DNA of 64,000 nt from an uncultured Granulosicoccaceae bacterium (GCA_937922675.1 CALAJN010000009.1:186001-250000); one strand, 5' to 3'; numbered from the stretch's first letter, positions 44,005-54,069 are shown. Notes: generated from the sequence alone by a model not told the origin. Numbers and translations are program-made.

Positions 44005-44472
44005 TTACTCGGCAGCTTCCGAGTGCGTTTGACCCTCGAGAGCGGGCTGCCCACCAACAACGGGGATGCGTCGTGGCTTCATGGCTTCGGGAATCTCGCG
44101 CACCAGCGCGATTTTCAGCAGCCCGTTGTCCAACCTGGCGTCAGTGACCTCGACATGGTCTGCCAAGGTGAACTTGCGCTCGAAAGAGCGCGTGGCAATA
44201 CCACGGTGCAAGTAACGTGAGTCTGACGTACTGGCTTCGCGCTTGCCGCGCACACTCAATACGCCCTTTTCAATTTGCACATCAATTTCACTCTCGACGA
44301 AACCCGCTACGGCAAGCGTTATGGCATAGCGATTTTCATCGACCAGCTCGATGTCGTAGGGAGGGTAGCCGCCGCCGGAATGCCGCTCATTGTTCAGCGC
44401 GGTATCCAGAAGTGACCCGAAACGGTCATAACCTACGGTGTTTGCGTACAGTGGTGTCAAATCAATTTTCAT
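44005..44472 (-). CDS. Hsp20/IbpA-family small heat shock protein
   Basis: 155 aa. The N-terminus is IbpA-like (MKIDLTPLYANTVGYDRFGSLLD). The alpha-crystallin domain (about 40-130) has YAITLAVAGFVESEID, GVLSVRGK and the closing NGLLKIALVREIPEAMKP with the IxI-like IPV tail. It holds unfolding proteins in the cytoplasm for refolding by ClpB and DnaK. A sigma-32-like promoter is visible upstream. Confidence 0.94.
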   Translation of the reverse strand: MKIDLTPLYANTVGYDRFGSLLDTALNNERHSGGGYPPYDIELVDENRYAITLAVAGFVESEIDVQIEKGVLSVRGKREASTSDSRYLHRGIATRSFERKFTLADHVEVTDARLDNGLLKIALVREIPEAMKPRRIPVVGGQPALEGQTHSEAAE

Positions 44473-44545
44473 GTCTCAAGCCTTCTCGTTGTGAGCAATA
44501 GCGAAAGTGTCCGGCTCTCATGGAGACTCCGGCCACTGAGACTAG

Positions 44546-44574
44546 AGATACGGTCGCTACAGGCCTTTTTCAAG
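44546..44574 (-). promoter_or_regulatory. Heat-shock (sigma-32-type) promoter of hsp20
   Basis: On the minus strand, CTTGAA (44574-44569) and CCGTATCT (44553-44546) are separated by 15 bases. The consensus is CTTGAA and CCCCATNT, so the -35 is perfect and the -10 differs at two of seven fixed positions. It lies about 75 bases before the hsp20 start. Confidence 0.6.
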
Positions 44575-44632
44575 AGAACTGCGGCCAGTTGTAGCAGGAT
44601 CTGCTCTACATTTTTACTCAGAACATGCACCC

Positions 44633-45220
44633 ATGCTGGTCTTTGCTGTCGCAGTATTCTTGTTGATCATCACACCAGGTCCTGGCGTTATGTCAACCGC
44701 TGGTATTGGCGCGGCCTTTGGCCCACAGGCGGGATACCGATATGTCATCGGTCTGTGCATAGGCACCAATCTCGTGGCACTGGCAGTGGTTACTGGAGTC
44801 GCAGGTGCGGTGCTCGCTCAACCCGGATTGCGCGAGGTTCTCACCGCCTTGTCGCTAGCCTATATCGTCTGGCTTGCACTGCGCGTGGCAACCGTCGGCA
44901 CACGCATCAACTTTGTCAGCAAGGATCGCCCTCCTGGCATCAGAGCCGCCCTGCTCCTGCAAGCCTTGAATCCAAAGGCCTATGTAGTCAACACCACCCT
45001 GTTTGCCGGTTTTCCCTTTGTCGGCCAGGCACTGCTGCAAGAGACCCTGAGCAAGTTCCTGATCATCAACCTGATCTGGATCCCAATCCACCTCGGGTGG
45101 CTGGCTGCCGGCATAGCCTTGCAGCGATTTGACCTGCCACAGGCACAGCAACGAGCCATCAACATCGCCATGGCAGCGGCGTTGCTCGCGGTAGTGGCTC
45201 TGGCGATATTGCGGCGTTGA
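44633..45220 (+). CDS. LysE-family translocator
   Basis: 195 aa with about five or six hydrophobic segments. The first carries the LysE/RhtB pattern FLLIITPGPGVMSTAGIGAAFGPQAG, and ALLLQALNPKAYVVNT is the second hallmark. It is a probable inner-membrane exporter of amino acids or related compounds. It lies divergent from hsp20 and convergent with tRNA-Ala. An 8-bp inverted repeat (CGGCGTTG/CAACGCCG) brackets the stop codon and may end the transcript. Confidence 0.9.
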   Translation: MLVFAVAVFLLIITPGPGVMSTAGIGAAFGPQAGYRYVIGLCIGTNLVALAVVTGVAGAVLAQPGLREVLTALSLAYIVWLALRVATVGTRINFVSKDRPPGIRAALLLQALNPKAYVVNTTLFAGFPFVGQALLQETLSKFLIINLIWIPIHLGWLAAGIALQRFDLPQAQQRAINIAMAAALLAVVALAILRR

Positions 45221-45251
45221 CGCTCGCCGAGCCGGCAACGCCGAAAAAAGG

Positions 45252-45327
45252 TGGTGGAGCCAGGCGGGATCGAACCGCCGACCTCCTGCATGCCATGCAG
45301 GCGCTCTCCCAGCTGAGCTATGGCCCC
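45252..45327 (-). tRNA. tRNA-Ala (GGC)
   Basis: The minus strand starts GGGGCCATAGCTCAGCTG and has the anticodon loop ATGGCAT (anticodon GGC), the T-arm GGCGGTTCGATCCCGCC and an encoded CCA. Six Ts follow the CCA within a few bases and may end transcription. Confidence 0.97.
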
Positions 45328-45440
45328 CACGCCGAGCGCGCGAGAATACGTTTGCAATGCGCGCCTGTCAATCACCAAGGCCGCAAATCATGTCCCAAAT
45401 CATCTTGCTTCGGCAAAACAGTCGGGTTACATCACGCCAT

Positions 45441-46052
45441 CTACAGCACAAGATCAATCTGCACGGGCTTGGTCACAACCTCGACAGCCGCTGATGAGTT
45501 GAAACGCTGGACCTCGCCCTGTGTCATCGGTGCAAGCATCAGGCTGTAGGATCCTGGCGCTGACACATCGTAAGCTGCGCCCAGATCCACAAGCGCCTCG
45601 TGGCGCTGCCCAGGCATCAAACGTATCCACGCGCTTGCCGGTGGCGCGCCTCGCTTGACCAACCGCCCCTGGTAGGCAAGTCGCTGACCGGCCAGAAACA
45701 CATCGAATACATCAGCAGACAGCGTCTGCTCGAACGGGGTGTTCCAGAGTAGAAATTCGACCGCTGCCTCTCCCGGATTGCTTATCCAGACCAGCACTTC
45801 AAGCGGCAGCCGGAGACTTGAAATCTCACCCGACGCGGCCTGAATGTCTCCAGGCAGGTGCAGGCCCACCGCAAGCACAGGTTCGCCTGCAGCCTCACCG
45901 TCTCCGGAACGGGAATCCAGCGCCGCGCCTGACGCGCGACCACTGCTCGGGGCATCGCCTGGCGCGCTGATCGCCCTTTCAACCGCTGGGGAACAGCCTG
46001 CAGACAGCGCCGCAAATCCCAGCAACGCAGGCACTGTCAAGCACGATGACAC
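45441..46052 (-). CDS. Possible separately translated lipoprotein inside the M35 frame
   Basis: From GTG 46052 this frame would give 203 aa starting SSCLTVPALLGFAALSAGCSP, a lipoprotein signal ending in a lipobox Cys. The mature part (NPGEAAVEFLLWNTPFEQ, RLAYQGRLVKRG) parallels the M35 N-terminal domain (NTGEWSLEIETRDTPFDH, RLEYIGRIAKRV). A weak GGCAAGG lies before the GTG. I list it as the alternative to a giant fusion. If real, it may be a membrane-bound partner or inhibitor of the protease; that is inference. Confidence 0.4.
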   Translation of the reverse strand: MSSCLTVPALLGFAALSAGCSPAVERAISAPGDAPSSGRASGAALDSRSGDGEAAGEPVLAVGLHLPGDIQAASGEISSLRLPLEVLVWISNPGEAAVEFLLWNTPFEQTLSADVFDVFLAGQRLAYQGRLVKRGAPPASAWIRLMPGQRHEALVDLGAAYDVSAPGSYSLMLAPMTQGEVQRFNSSAAVEVVTKPVQIDLVL

Positions 46053-48134
46053 ACCGGGCCTTGCCCTGCCCGATCGGCTCTGTCTGCCGCACCGCGATCG
46101 CAAGGCAAGCGCGCGCCTGAAGCGCAGCCTGAGCAACAGCATCAGGATGAACACACTCACAAGCGGCATCGCACCACCGGCACCCTTCGATGAATGTGAG
46201 CCGATAGAACACCCTGAGCTCGAAATGCCCAGAAAATCAAACCCGGGATCGTCATCGCTGATAGAAGAGCCATCGGTGTTTTCAGCATTGCCACGGCTTG
46301 TGCGCAGCGAGTACTGACCGTCAACGGCAGTCGTCACGACAACTGTGTGCGGTCCACCCTCACTCAAGACGCAGTTGTCAACAACCTGCAAAGGTTCGAG
46401 ACCTACCGAAGCCGACGCCTGGCAGACCAGGCGTGCGTCGATGGTCTCAACGCCCTCGAACACATACAAACTGAAGTATTTGGATGTCGCCGTTAATTCA
46501 AGACTGACCCCACCATAGACCGAAAAGGCGTCATAGGCATCTGTCGACAAGTCACCACGCGCTTCGCCACCATCCAACAGACTGCCATCAAGCGCAAATG
46601 AAGCGACTTCAACACTCGTATCCGCGATGGCAACCACTTTAAAGTCTGTCTCCGATGACCCGTAGACATCGACCCAGACCTCTTCTCCAGACACATCACA
46701 ATAGTCAGAGAACGGCGGGACATCGGAAGAGCGACAGATCAGTTCAGTACGCCCCGCGTCTTGCCAGATCTCTAGATCGGCATCACCGCGAAGCGAGTCC
46801 ACGCGGATGCGCACTGCGCCACTCACCCGAATTGTCAGGGTGTCATCCAAAGCAAGACTGGATTCAAGCGATTGACCCGCGACTAACAGATCCGTGCCAT
46901 CTTGTGGATCATCACTGGCGACTCCTGATCCCCTCATTTCAATGAAGGGTGTGTTCTCGGCGAAATACTCGTGAGTATCGGCATTGTCGATAGCAAGCTG
47001 CGGACTGGACACCGCTAGTCTTTGAGTACCCGCCTGTGTGTATTGATGATCGTCTGTACCGGCAATAACCTGAAAATGCGATAGCTCGTGAACAATCGTG
47101 CCGCCACGAGAATCCGTACCGTCTATGTCCGCATTCCAGAATGCCGGACACAGGTACACGTCATACGGACGAGCGGGAAATACATAGGCAAACACACCCA
47201 CCTCGGAGCAACCACAAACGTAGTTAACGGTCTCGTCGGCCAGGGTAGAAGCAAGAGCACTGAAATTCTCTTGAACCCGGCTGTATCGTACCGCATCGTA
47301 AACACCAAACCAGGTGGTGTATCGGGGCGATCCAAAACGCTGCTCGCCGGTCACGCTGGCAAGTGCTGCAACTGCATCAAGCACCATCACTTCGGCAACA
47401 CCTGCCGCCGCTGTGATTTCAGATTGCTCCGCCGCGCTGCAACCATCAAAACTCGGTGCGCGCGCACGCAGGATCAGATCATCACTGCGCGCTAGCGACA
47501 TCACCGTGGACGCCCGCGGAGCAATCTTTGCTGCGGTGGTATTGCTGTTCAACGACCGTGGCGTGACTGTATTGCCACCTAACTGACGAACAGTCCAGTA
47601 GTGCGCCAGACTGACCCTGTGCTCCATACCATCAGCGTACCGCGTCTCGGATCCAAGGCGATAGTTGGCAACGACATCAACCAGTGCCGACGCTGTCTCA
47701 CCCGGGGAGAGAACGAGCCGCTCGTCAGGGCCTGGCGCCACACGCTTGGCGATACGGCCGATGTATTCAAGCCGATTGTCAGGCGACCAATTCTTCGAGG
47801 ATGGCTCCACTACCAGCATCGAGTGGGCGTGCACATGATCAAACGGTGTATCGCGCGTCTCGATCTCCAGTGACCACTCACCCGTGTTGGTGAGTTCAAC
47901 GCGCAACTGCTGCTGATCTACCGGCACAAGCCGAGTGACCAACGCCGCTGACACATCACTTGCATGAGCACTGGCCCCAAGGCCCAACAACAGTACAAAC
48001 GCTGGGCCCAACACACTCACACACAACCTGATCAATGAAGACACGTACCCGACAAGCTCAGCAAACAGGCGGCTGACCATCTGCTCATGCTTGCCTCGAC
48101 ATCGGCGTGCTTGCTCGAACACTGCCTGTTTCAT
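45441..48134 (-). CDS. M35-type metalloprotease fused in frame to a lipoprotein-like domain
   Basis: 897 aa without a stop. Order: signal peptide (to about 58, AHA); beta domain (about 63-180); aspzincin zinc protease (about 230-395) with HELSH (349-353) and GTDD (359-362), as in peptidyl-Lys (M35) proteases; two pre-peptidase-like beta domains (about 410-620). Next is a Cys-containing sorting-type tail (GCSIGS...MPLVSVFILMLLLRLRFRR, 641-674). Beyond it the frame continues through an Arg-rich stretch to a lipobox (LSAGC, Cys714) and a domain (755-897) resembling the first beta domain. Either a fusion, or a second lipoprotein gene starting near GTG 46052. The start could also be ATG 48080. Confidence 0.75.
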   Translation of the reverse strand: MKQAVFEQARRCRGKHEQMVSRLFAELVGYVSSLIRLCVSVLGPAFVLLLGLGASAHASDVSAALVTRLVPVDQQQLRVELTNTGEWSLEIETRDTPFDHVHAHSMLVVEPSSKNWSPDNRLEYIGRIAKRVAPGPDERLVLSPGETASALVDVVANYRLGSETRYADGMEHRVSLAHYWTVRQLGGNTVTPRSLNSNTTAAKIAPRASTVMSLARSDDLILRARAPSFDGCSAAEQSEITAAAGVAEVMVLDAVAALASVTGEQRFGSPRYTTWFGVYDAVRYSRVQENFSALASTLADETVNYVCGCSEVGVFAYVFPARPYDVYLCPAFWNADIDGTDSRGGTIVHELSHFQVIAGTDDHQYTQAGTQRLAVSSPQLAIDNADTHEYFAENTPFIEMRGSGVASDDPQDGTDLLVAGQSLESSLALDDTLTIRVSGAVRIRVDSLRGDADLEIWQDAGRTELICRSSDVPPFSDYCDVSGEEVWVDVYGSSETDFKVVAIADTSVEVASFALDGSLLDGGEARGDLSTDAYDAFSVYGGVSLELTATSKYFSLYVFEGVETIDARLVCQASASVGLEPLQVVDNCVLSEGGPHTVVVTTAVDGQYSLRTSRGNAENTDGSSISDDDPGFDFLGISSSGCSIGSHSSKGAGGAMPLVSVFILMLLLRLRFRRALALRSRCGRQSRSGRARPGVSSCLTVPALLGFAALSAGCSPAVERAISAPGDAPSSGRASGAALDSRSGDGEAAGEPVLAVGLHLPGDIQAASGEISSLRLPLEVLVWISNPGEAAVEFLLWNTPFEQTLSADVFDVFLAGQRLAYQGRLVKRGAPPASAWIRLMPGQRHEALVDLGAAYDVSAPGSYSLMLAPMTQGEVQRFNSSAAVEVVTKPVQIDLVL

Positions 48135-48321
48135 TGCAACGCCTATTGTTCACCTACGGGCTACGTCAATCGCCGGGCTTCCGCGGCGCACGCCGTGGCA
48201 ATCTACCATTCCCAGCGCCACAAACTGCCGATAACGTCCAGCAACGAGCTACTGGCGGAACAACTTTAGGATTGTGTTCACACAATGGCCAGTCAAAGTG
48301 ACACACGCCCGATCAAATCGT

Positions 48322-49725
48322 TCAGCTGGCTCCTGTCCACTCCATCATTCGATCGATTCTGGCCAGGACATCGTCGCGCGACAGCATCGCCATGACCTCG
48401 TTCATCGCCGGCGAGGATGTGACGCCAGTGATGGCCAACCTGAGTGGCTGCCCGAGCTTGCCAAAGCCCACCTGCGCCTCATCAACCGTATCTTGGATCG
48501 CGGCTTGAATAGCAGCAGCATTCCAGTCAGCAAGGTCCAGCAAGCGTTGACGCAGGGACTGAATCAAACCAACCGAATCCTCGGTGAATTGCTTGGCAGC
48601 GGCTGCTTCGTCGTAACTCGTGGGCGCCTTGTAAAAATAGCCCAGTGTGTCGGCCATATCGACCAGGGTCCTGGCCCGCTCACGCAAGGCATCCGCGACC
48701 GCATCCAATGGGGGTTGCGGACTCACATCAATGCCTCGCGACTGCAGCAGGGGAGACAGTGCATCTGCAAGCCGTTTTGCAGGCGCCGACTTGATATGTT
48801 GCTGACTGATCGAGTCCAGCTTCTTTCGATCAAACACAGAGCCCGAGCGGTTGACCGACTCAAGCGAAAACAATTTGATCATGTCTTCGATAGAGAAAAA
48901 CTCCTCATCGCCATGTGACCAACCGAGCCGTACCAGATAGTTGAGAAGCGCCTCTGGCAAGTACCCCTCTTCACGGTACTGGGTGACGCTGACAGCGCCA
49001 TGCCGTTTGGACATGCGCTTGCCGTCCTCACCCAAAATCATCGGCAGGTGCGCATAGATCGGCAAAGGAGCACCCAGTGCGGACAAAATATTGATCTGAC
49101 GCGGCGTGTTGTTGACATGATCATCACCGCGAATCACATGCGTGATGTTCATGTCCATATCGTCCACCACGACTGACAAGTTGTAGGTCGGAGACCCGTC
49201 CGAGCGCTGAATGACCAGATCATCCAGCTCACTGTTGTCGATACTGATCTGGCCCTTTACCGCATCCGCAATGAGCACGGCACCAGAGCTCGGATTGCGA
49301 AATCGAATCACAGGCTCTACTCCTGCGGGCGGAGTGGCCGTATTGTCGCGCCACGTACCGTCATAACGTGGCTTGTCACCCCGAACACGCGCCGCCTCAC
49401 GCATCGCCTCAAGCTCCTCGGGTGTCGAGTAACACCGATAGGCATGACCTGCATCGAGCAACTGCTGAACCACCTCACGATAGCGATCAAAGCGCTGCGT
49501 CTGAAAATACGGGCCCTCATCCGCATCCAGACCCAGCCAGGCCATGCCATCGAGGATGGCCTGCACCGATGCTTCGGTTGAGCGTTCGCGGTCCGTGTCC
49601 TCGATACGCAGCACAAAGCTGCCTCCATGGTGGCGGGCAAACAACCAGCTGAACAAAGCGGTCCGGGCACCCCCGATATGCAGGTAGCCGGTGGGGCTTG
49701 GGGCGAAACGGGTACGAACTGTCAT
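48322..49725 (-). CDS. gltX: Glutamyl-tRNA synthetase
   Basis: 467 aa from ATG 49725 (MTVRTRFAPSPTG); the track ORF adds 14 upstream codons. Class I motifs: the HIGH-type YLHIGG in the Rossmann fold and KMSKR-type GKRMSKRHG (about 240). The C-terminal anticodon-binding domain is complete. It charges tRNA-Glu in the cytoplasm; its substrate tRNA gene lies 10 kb away at 38.2 kb. A weak CCGCC/GGCGG repeat lies in the leader. Confidence 0.97.
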   Translation of the reverse strand: MTVRTRFAPSPTGYLHIGGARTALFSWLFARHHGGSFVLRIEDTDRERSTEASVQAILDGMAWLGLDADEGPYFQTQRFDRYREVVQQLLDAGHAYRCYSTPEELEAMREAARVRGDKPRYDGTWRDNTATPPAGVEPVIRFRNPSSGAVLIADAVKGQISIDNSELDDLVIQRSDGSPTYNLSVVVDDMDMNITHVIRGDDHVNNTPRQINILSALGAPLPIYAHLPMILGEDGKRMSKRHGAVSVTQYREEGYLPEALLNYLVRLGWSHGDEEFFSIEDMIKLFSLESVNRSGSVFDRKKLDSISQQHIKSAPAKRLADALSPLLQSRGIDVSPQPPLDAVADALRERARTLVDMADTLGYFYKAPTSYDEAAAAKQFTEDSVGLIQSLRQRLLDLADWNAAAIQAAIQDTVDEAQVGFGKLGQPLRLAITGVTSSPAMNEVMAMLSRDDVLARIDRMMEWTGAS

Positions 49726-49887
49726 GGTCTGAGGATGGAGAGGAAACGGGAGAGCGCTGGACGCCAAATGGAGGCTGGCAGGGGGCCAACGGTCGATAGA
49801 TGAGACGGCGATGACCCGCCTTCAGGGCGGCGAGTCTATCAGCGGCCAGCCCCTCGCTATACTGCCCGGCATGAAAGGACGAGATTC

Positions 49888-50649
49888 ATGACCGAAAACG
49901 CCTCATCCATCGACGCTGCGCCTCGCTGGTTTTCAGCAGCCCTGACCGTGGTAGGGCATGTGCGCCGGGTAAACGAGGACGCGTTTCTTGATGCTCGCGA
50001 GCAGTCGCTATGGGTGGTCGCCGACGGCATGGGCGGACACAGCCGAGGTGATCGAGCCAGCCGCGAGATCATCGAACGGCTGCAAGACTTTACCCGTGAG
50101 CCTACTGCCCGCCAGGCGGTCGATGACATTGTGGCCCGTCTGAGCAAGGCCAACGATTACTGCCGAGAGGCGGCCAATGGCGAGGTCATGGGCAGCACGG
50201 TTGCCGCTCTTTATCTGCATCACCAGAGTGCTTGCCTGGTGTGGTGTGGCGACAGCCGTATCTATCGCTTGCGCGATGGCACGCTAGAGCAGCTGACCGA
50301 GGACCACAGCCTGGTCCAGGAGCTACACCGGCTCGGGGAGTTATCCGCCGAGGAGGCCGAAAACCACCCCTCGGCCAACGTCATCACACGCGCGATCGGT
50401 GTGGCCGATGAGCTGGACGTACAAATCCAGGAGGTTGATCTGATGGCCGGTGATCGTTTTCTGGTGTGCAGTGACGGACTCTTCAAGGACGTCGCCTTTA
50501 CCGAGCTTGAAGCAAACCTCAGCCTGCCCTCACCTTCACAGGCGCTGGACGCATTGGTGGCGCTTGCACTGCGCCGCGGCGGTACCGACAACGTCACAGG
50601 CATTGTGGTCCAAGCGCCCGCAGACGGCTCCGCTCTTGCGGGCGACTAG
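49888..50649 (+). CDS. PP2C-family serine/threonine phosphatase
   Basis: 253 aa. The metal-binding motifs of bacterial PP2C/PrpC proteins are all there: RRVNEDAF, VADGMGGHSRG, WCGDSRIYRLRDG, VCSDGLFKDV and GGTDNVTGI. It is soluble and cytoplasmic. Such phosphatases often pair with a Ser/Thr kinase or a type VI secretion locus, but neither is visible here. AGGA lies 9 bases before the ATG. It is divergent from gltX and convergent with the zinc-ribbon gene. Confidence 0.93.
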   Translation: MTENASSIDAAPRWFSAALTVVGHVRRVNEDAFLDAREQSLWVVADGMGGHSRGDRASREIIERLQDFTREPTARQAVDDIVARLSKANDYCREAANGEVMGSTVAALYLHHQSACLVWCGDSRIYRLRDGTLEQLTEDHSLVQELHRLGELSAEEAENHPSANVITRAIGVADELDVQIQEVDLMAGDRFLVCSDGLFKDVAFTELEANLSLPSPSQALDALVALALRRGGTDNVTGIVVQAPADGSALAGD

Positions 50650-50722
50650 CGGCGACGACTAGCGGCAGCGACCAGCGCTGGTGGCTGGCGGACTGCCAGA
50701 TAACAAGCTGCCGAGGGTTTGC

Positions 50723-51421
50723 CTATAGCGTATGCGCACCCGCCACAACCGTGTCCCCGATACCCAGCACGCCCTCTATTTCCTGCTCCAGCCACAAACC
50801 CTGAAGGGCGCCGCCGGGGTCTCGCAGCAGCACCACGCGCCGCTTGTCCCGAGTCGCCGCACTTAAACGATAGTGGCGGCGAATCTCCACGCGACGATCG
50901 CCCTCGCTGCCAGTCTCGACACGGGATTCATGTTCAGTTACGAACAGCTGTTCAATGGACGAAGCATCGAGCTTTTTTGCGCCGGGCCACGGCAGAGGGC
51001 CTTGAGAAATCTCAAGGCGAGCCGCATCCACACGCACACGATGCCGGTTGACTGCACGAACCGCGGCGAAGTACGTGATGACCAAGGCTATCGGCAGAAT
51101 GAACAAATTCCCCGAGGTCAGCCCAACGTAGGCAAATCCGCCGGCGATGACGAGCAGTATCAGCGATTGAATGCCCTGGCCCACAGGCCAACTCACTTCA
51201 AGGCTGCCCGCGCCGCGCTTGATATCAAATCGCGCGGGCAAACCGACATCCAGTCGTGTGCGCTTGGCGCCAGATGTTGCTCCTGATGCGTGCTCTGACG
51301 CCGTCTTGGCCATGGACTGCGGCAGCTCATGCAAGCTGCCACAGTGACTACAGGTAACCACGCCAAGCGCTGCGTCTATGCGCCCGGCGTCAAGCCCAGC
51401 ACCGCAACTTCGGCAATTCAT
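50723..51421 (-). CDS. Zinc-ribbon membrane protein
   Basis: 232 aa from ATG 51421. The N-terminal zinc ribbon (CRSCGAGLDAG...VTCSHCGSLHE) has two CxxC pairs. A polar linker leads to two close hydrophobic segments (about 80-125; SLILLVIAGGFAYVGL, LFILPIALVITYFAAV). The C-terminal about 100 residues form a soluble beta-rich part (VRVDAARLEISQGPLPWPG). No family is recognised. Its place just after clpB on the same strand may make it part of the clpB transcript. Confidence 0.75.
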   Translation of the reverse strand: MNCRSCGAGLDAGRIDAALGVVTCSHCGSLHELPQSMAKTASEHASGATSGAKRTRLDVGLPARFDIKRGAGSLEVSWPVGQGIQSLILLVIAGGFAYVGLTSGNLFILPIALVITYFAAVRAVNRHRVRVDAARLEISQGPLPWPGAKKLDASSIEQLFVTEHESRVETGSEGDRRVEIRRHYRLSAATRDKRRVVLLRDPGGALQGLWLEQEIEGVLGIGDTVVAGAHTL

Positions 51422-51471
51422 CGCATTCACCTACGGCAGTCCTCGCATTCCCGAGCTGTTGACCGACGTGA

Positions 51472-54069
51472 TTATGCGGCATCACCAGCCAGAATGAGCT
51501 GCCCGTCCGCCGCATCAATCGCCACGGTGTCACCCGTGGCGTAGGCACCGCCAAGAATCTTCTCTGCCAGAGGATTCTCCAGCTGCTGCTGAATTGCCCG
51601 CTTGAGCGGCCTTGCACCGTACACAGGATCAAAGCCGGACTCACCCAACAGATCGAGGGCTGCATCAGTGATCGAGAATTCAAGCCCCCGACTGGCAAGC
51701 CTGGCTCCCAAATGCTTTACCTGAATACCTGCAATCAGACGGATGTGCTCGCGCGACAAGGGCCTGAACACAACAGACTCATCGATACGGTTGACAAATT
51801 CCGGGCGGAAGTGATCGCCGACCACCTCCATCACCGCCGTCTTCATCGCATCGTAGTCTCCACCTTGTATGCCATCGGCAGCGATTTCCTGAATGCGATG
51901 ACTACCCAGGTTGGATGTCATCACGATGACCGTGTTACGAAAATCCACCGTGCGCCCCTGTCCATCGGTCAATCTTCCATCGTCAAGCACTTGCAGCAGC
52001 ACATTAAAGACATCGGCATGTGCTTTCTCGACCTCATCAAGCAGGATCACCGAGTAGGGTTTACGCCTTACGGCCTCGGTCAGATAGCCCCCTTCCTCAT
52101 ATCCGACATAGCCAGGAGGCGCACCGATCAAACGCGCCACCGAGTGCTTTTCCATGAACTCGGACATGTCGATACGCACCATCGCCGACTCATCATCAAA
52201 CATGAAGTCAGCCAGAGCCTTGGTCAGTTCGGTCTTGCCAACACCCGTTGGCCCAAGAAACAAAAACGAGCCAATGGGCTTGTTCGGATCTGAAAGACCC
52301 GCACGTGACCGACGAATCGCATCAGACACAGCCCCCACTGCCTCATCCTGACCAACAACCCGTTGCCCGATCTCAGACTCCATGCGCAGCAGCTTCTCAC
52401 GCTCACCCTCAAGCATCCGTGTGACCGGAATACCCGTCCACTTGGCAACGATCTCGGCAATTTCATCCGCTGTCACGTTGACTGACAGCAGCGTCATCTC
52501 CCTGTCATCGGTTTCAGCCTGGGCCTGCTCCAGGCGCTTCTCAAGCGCCGGTATCTGGCCGTACTGCAACTCTGACATTTTGCCCAGATCGCCCGCACGC
52601 CTGGCTGCCTCAAATTCAAGGCGTACGCGTTCGAGCTCCTCCTTGATGCCACTGGCATTCTGGACCTCAGCCTTCTCCGCTGTCCAGATTTCCTCAAGGT
52701 CTGCAAACTCGCGTTCAAGCTCCGCTACGTCAACTTCCAGATCTGCAAGGCGCTGACGTGAGGCATCGTCGTTTTCCTTAGCCAGAGCCTCGCGCTGGAT
52801 CTTCAGTTGGATAAGACGCCTTTCCAGGCGGTCCAGCTCTTCAGGCTTTGAGTCGATCTCCATACGGATGCGGGACGCTGCTTCATCGATCAGATCAATG
52901 GCCTTGTCGGGCAACTGTCGATCCGCAATATAGCGATGCGACAAGGTGGCCGCTGCAACAATCGCAGGGTCTGTAATCTCAACACCGTGGTGCACCTCGT
53001 AGCGTTCCTTCAAGCCACGCAAGATAGCGATGGTGTCTTCAACGCTCGGCTCATCAACCAGAATCTTTTGAAAACGACGCTCAAGCGCTGCATCCTTCTC
53101 AATGTACTGACGGTATTCATCCAGAGTGGTCGCGCCAATGCAATGTAGCTCACCTCGCGCCAGCGCTGGCTTGAGCATATTGCCGGCATCCATAGCGCCA
53201 TCCGCCTTGCCTGCACCGACCATGGTATGCAGCTCATCGATAAACAGGATTACCTGGCCCTCCTGCTTGGAAAGGTCCGACAATACTGACTTGAGCCGTT
53301 CTTCAAACTCACCACGAAACTTGGCGCCAGCAATCAGAGCGCCCATGTCCAGTGAGAGCACGCGCTTGTCGCGAATGCCGTCAGGCACCTCTCCGTCGAC
53401 GATACGCTGCGCCAGACCTTCAACCAAAGCGGTCTTGCCGACTCCGGGCTCACCGATGATGACCGGGTTGTTCTTGGTTCTACGTTGAAGTACCTGTATG
53501 GCACGACGAATTTCGTCGTCACGACCAATAACGGGGTCAATCTTTCCTTGCTCGGCACGCTCGGTGAGATCAATGGTGTATTTCTCAAGCGACTGGCGTT
53601 GATCCTCGGCGTTGGGATCATTCACAGGACCACTCTGCACCTGCTCAAGTGTTTTCTCGACCGCCTTGAGATTGGCGCCGTTGGAAACCATGGCTTCGGC
53701 AGCAGGATTTTTGCGATCCTCCAAAGCGGCAAGAACAAACACCTCTGATGAGATGTACTGATCACCACGCTTCTGTGCCTTCTTGTCGGTCAGGTTCAGG
53801 AGCCTGGAAAGCTCATTGGACACTTGAACCTGCCCGTTTCCTCCCTGTACCGAGGCCATACGATCAAGCGCGCCGTCAAGACTTGACTTCAAGCCGCTGA
53901 CGTTGACACCAGACTGTGCCAGAACAGGACGCACACCACTGCCATCCTGATCCAGCATGGCGGCGAGCAGATGCACGGGCTCTATGAACTGATGATCCCG
54001 GCCCACCGCAGACGACTGTGCGTCCTGCAGGGCGAGTTGGAACTTGGACGTCAGTTTGTCCATTCTCAT
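51472..54069 (-). CDS. clpB: Chaperone ClpB (disaggregase)
   Basis: 865 aa from ATG 54069, which has GGAG 9 bases upstream. It has the Clp N domain (1-145), the first AAA+ domain with GEPGVGKT, the long coiled-coil M domain (about 405-525), and the second AAA+ domain with GPTGVGKTE, plus the C-terminal D2-small domain. With DnaK and small heat shock proteins it dissolves aggregates. The order clpB-(HNH)-pgeF-rluD-bamD-pilS-pilR matches pseudomonads except for the HNH gene. I saw no clear sigma-32 promoter just upstream. Confidence 0.98.
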   Translation of the reverse strand: MRMDKLTSKFQLALQDAQSSAVGRDHQFIEPVHLLAAMLDQDGSGVRPVLAQSGVNVSGLKSSLDGALDRMASVQGGNGQVQVSNELSRLLNLTDKKAQKRGDQYISSEVFVLAALEDRKNPAAEAMVSNGANLKAVEKTLEQVQSGPVNDPNAEDQRQSLEKYTIDLTERAEQGKIDPVIGRDDEIRRAIQVLQRRTKNNPVIIGEPGVGKTALVEGLAQRIVDGEVPDGIRDKRVLSLDMGALIAGAKFRGEFEERLKSVLSDLSKQEGQVILFIDELHTMVGAGKADGAMDAGNMLKPALARGELHCIGATTLDEYRQYIEKDAALERRFQKILVDEPSVEDTIAILRGLKERYEVHHGVEITDPAIVAAATLSHRYIADRQLPDKAIDLIDEAASRIRMEIDSKPEELDRLERRLIQLKIQREALAKENDDASRQRLADLEVDVAELEREFADLEEIWTAEKAEVQNASGIKEELERVRLEFEAARRAGDLGKMSELQYGQIPALEKRLEQAQAETDDREMTLLSVNVTADEIAEIVAKWTGIPVTRMLEGEREKLLRMESEIGQRVVGQDEAVGAVSDAIRRSRAGLSDPNKPIGSFLFLGPTGVGKTELTKALADFMFDDESAMVRIDMSEFMEKHSVARLIGAPPGYVGYEEGGYLTEAVRRKPYSVILLDEVEKAHADVFNVLLQVLDDGRLTDGQGRTVDFRNTVIVMTSNLGSHRIQEIAADGIQGGDYDAMKTAVMEVVGDHFRPEFVNRIDESVVFRPLSREHIRLIAGIQVKHLGARLASRGLEFSITDAALDLLGESGFDPVYGARPLKRAIQQQLENPLAEKILGGAYATGDTVAIDAADGQLILAGDAA

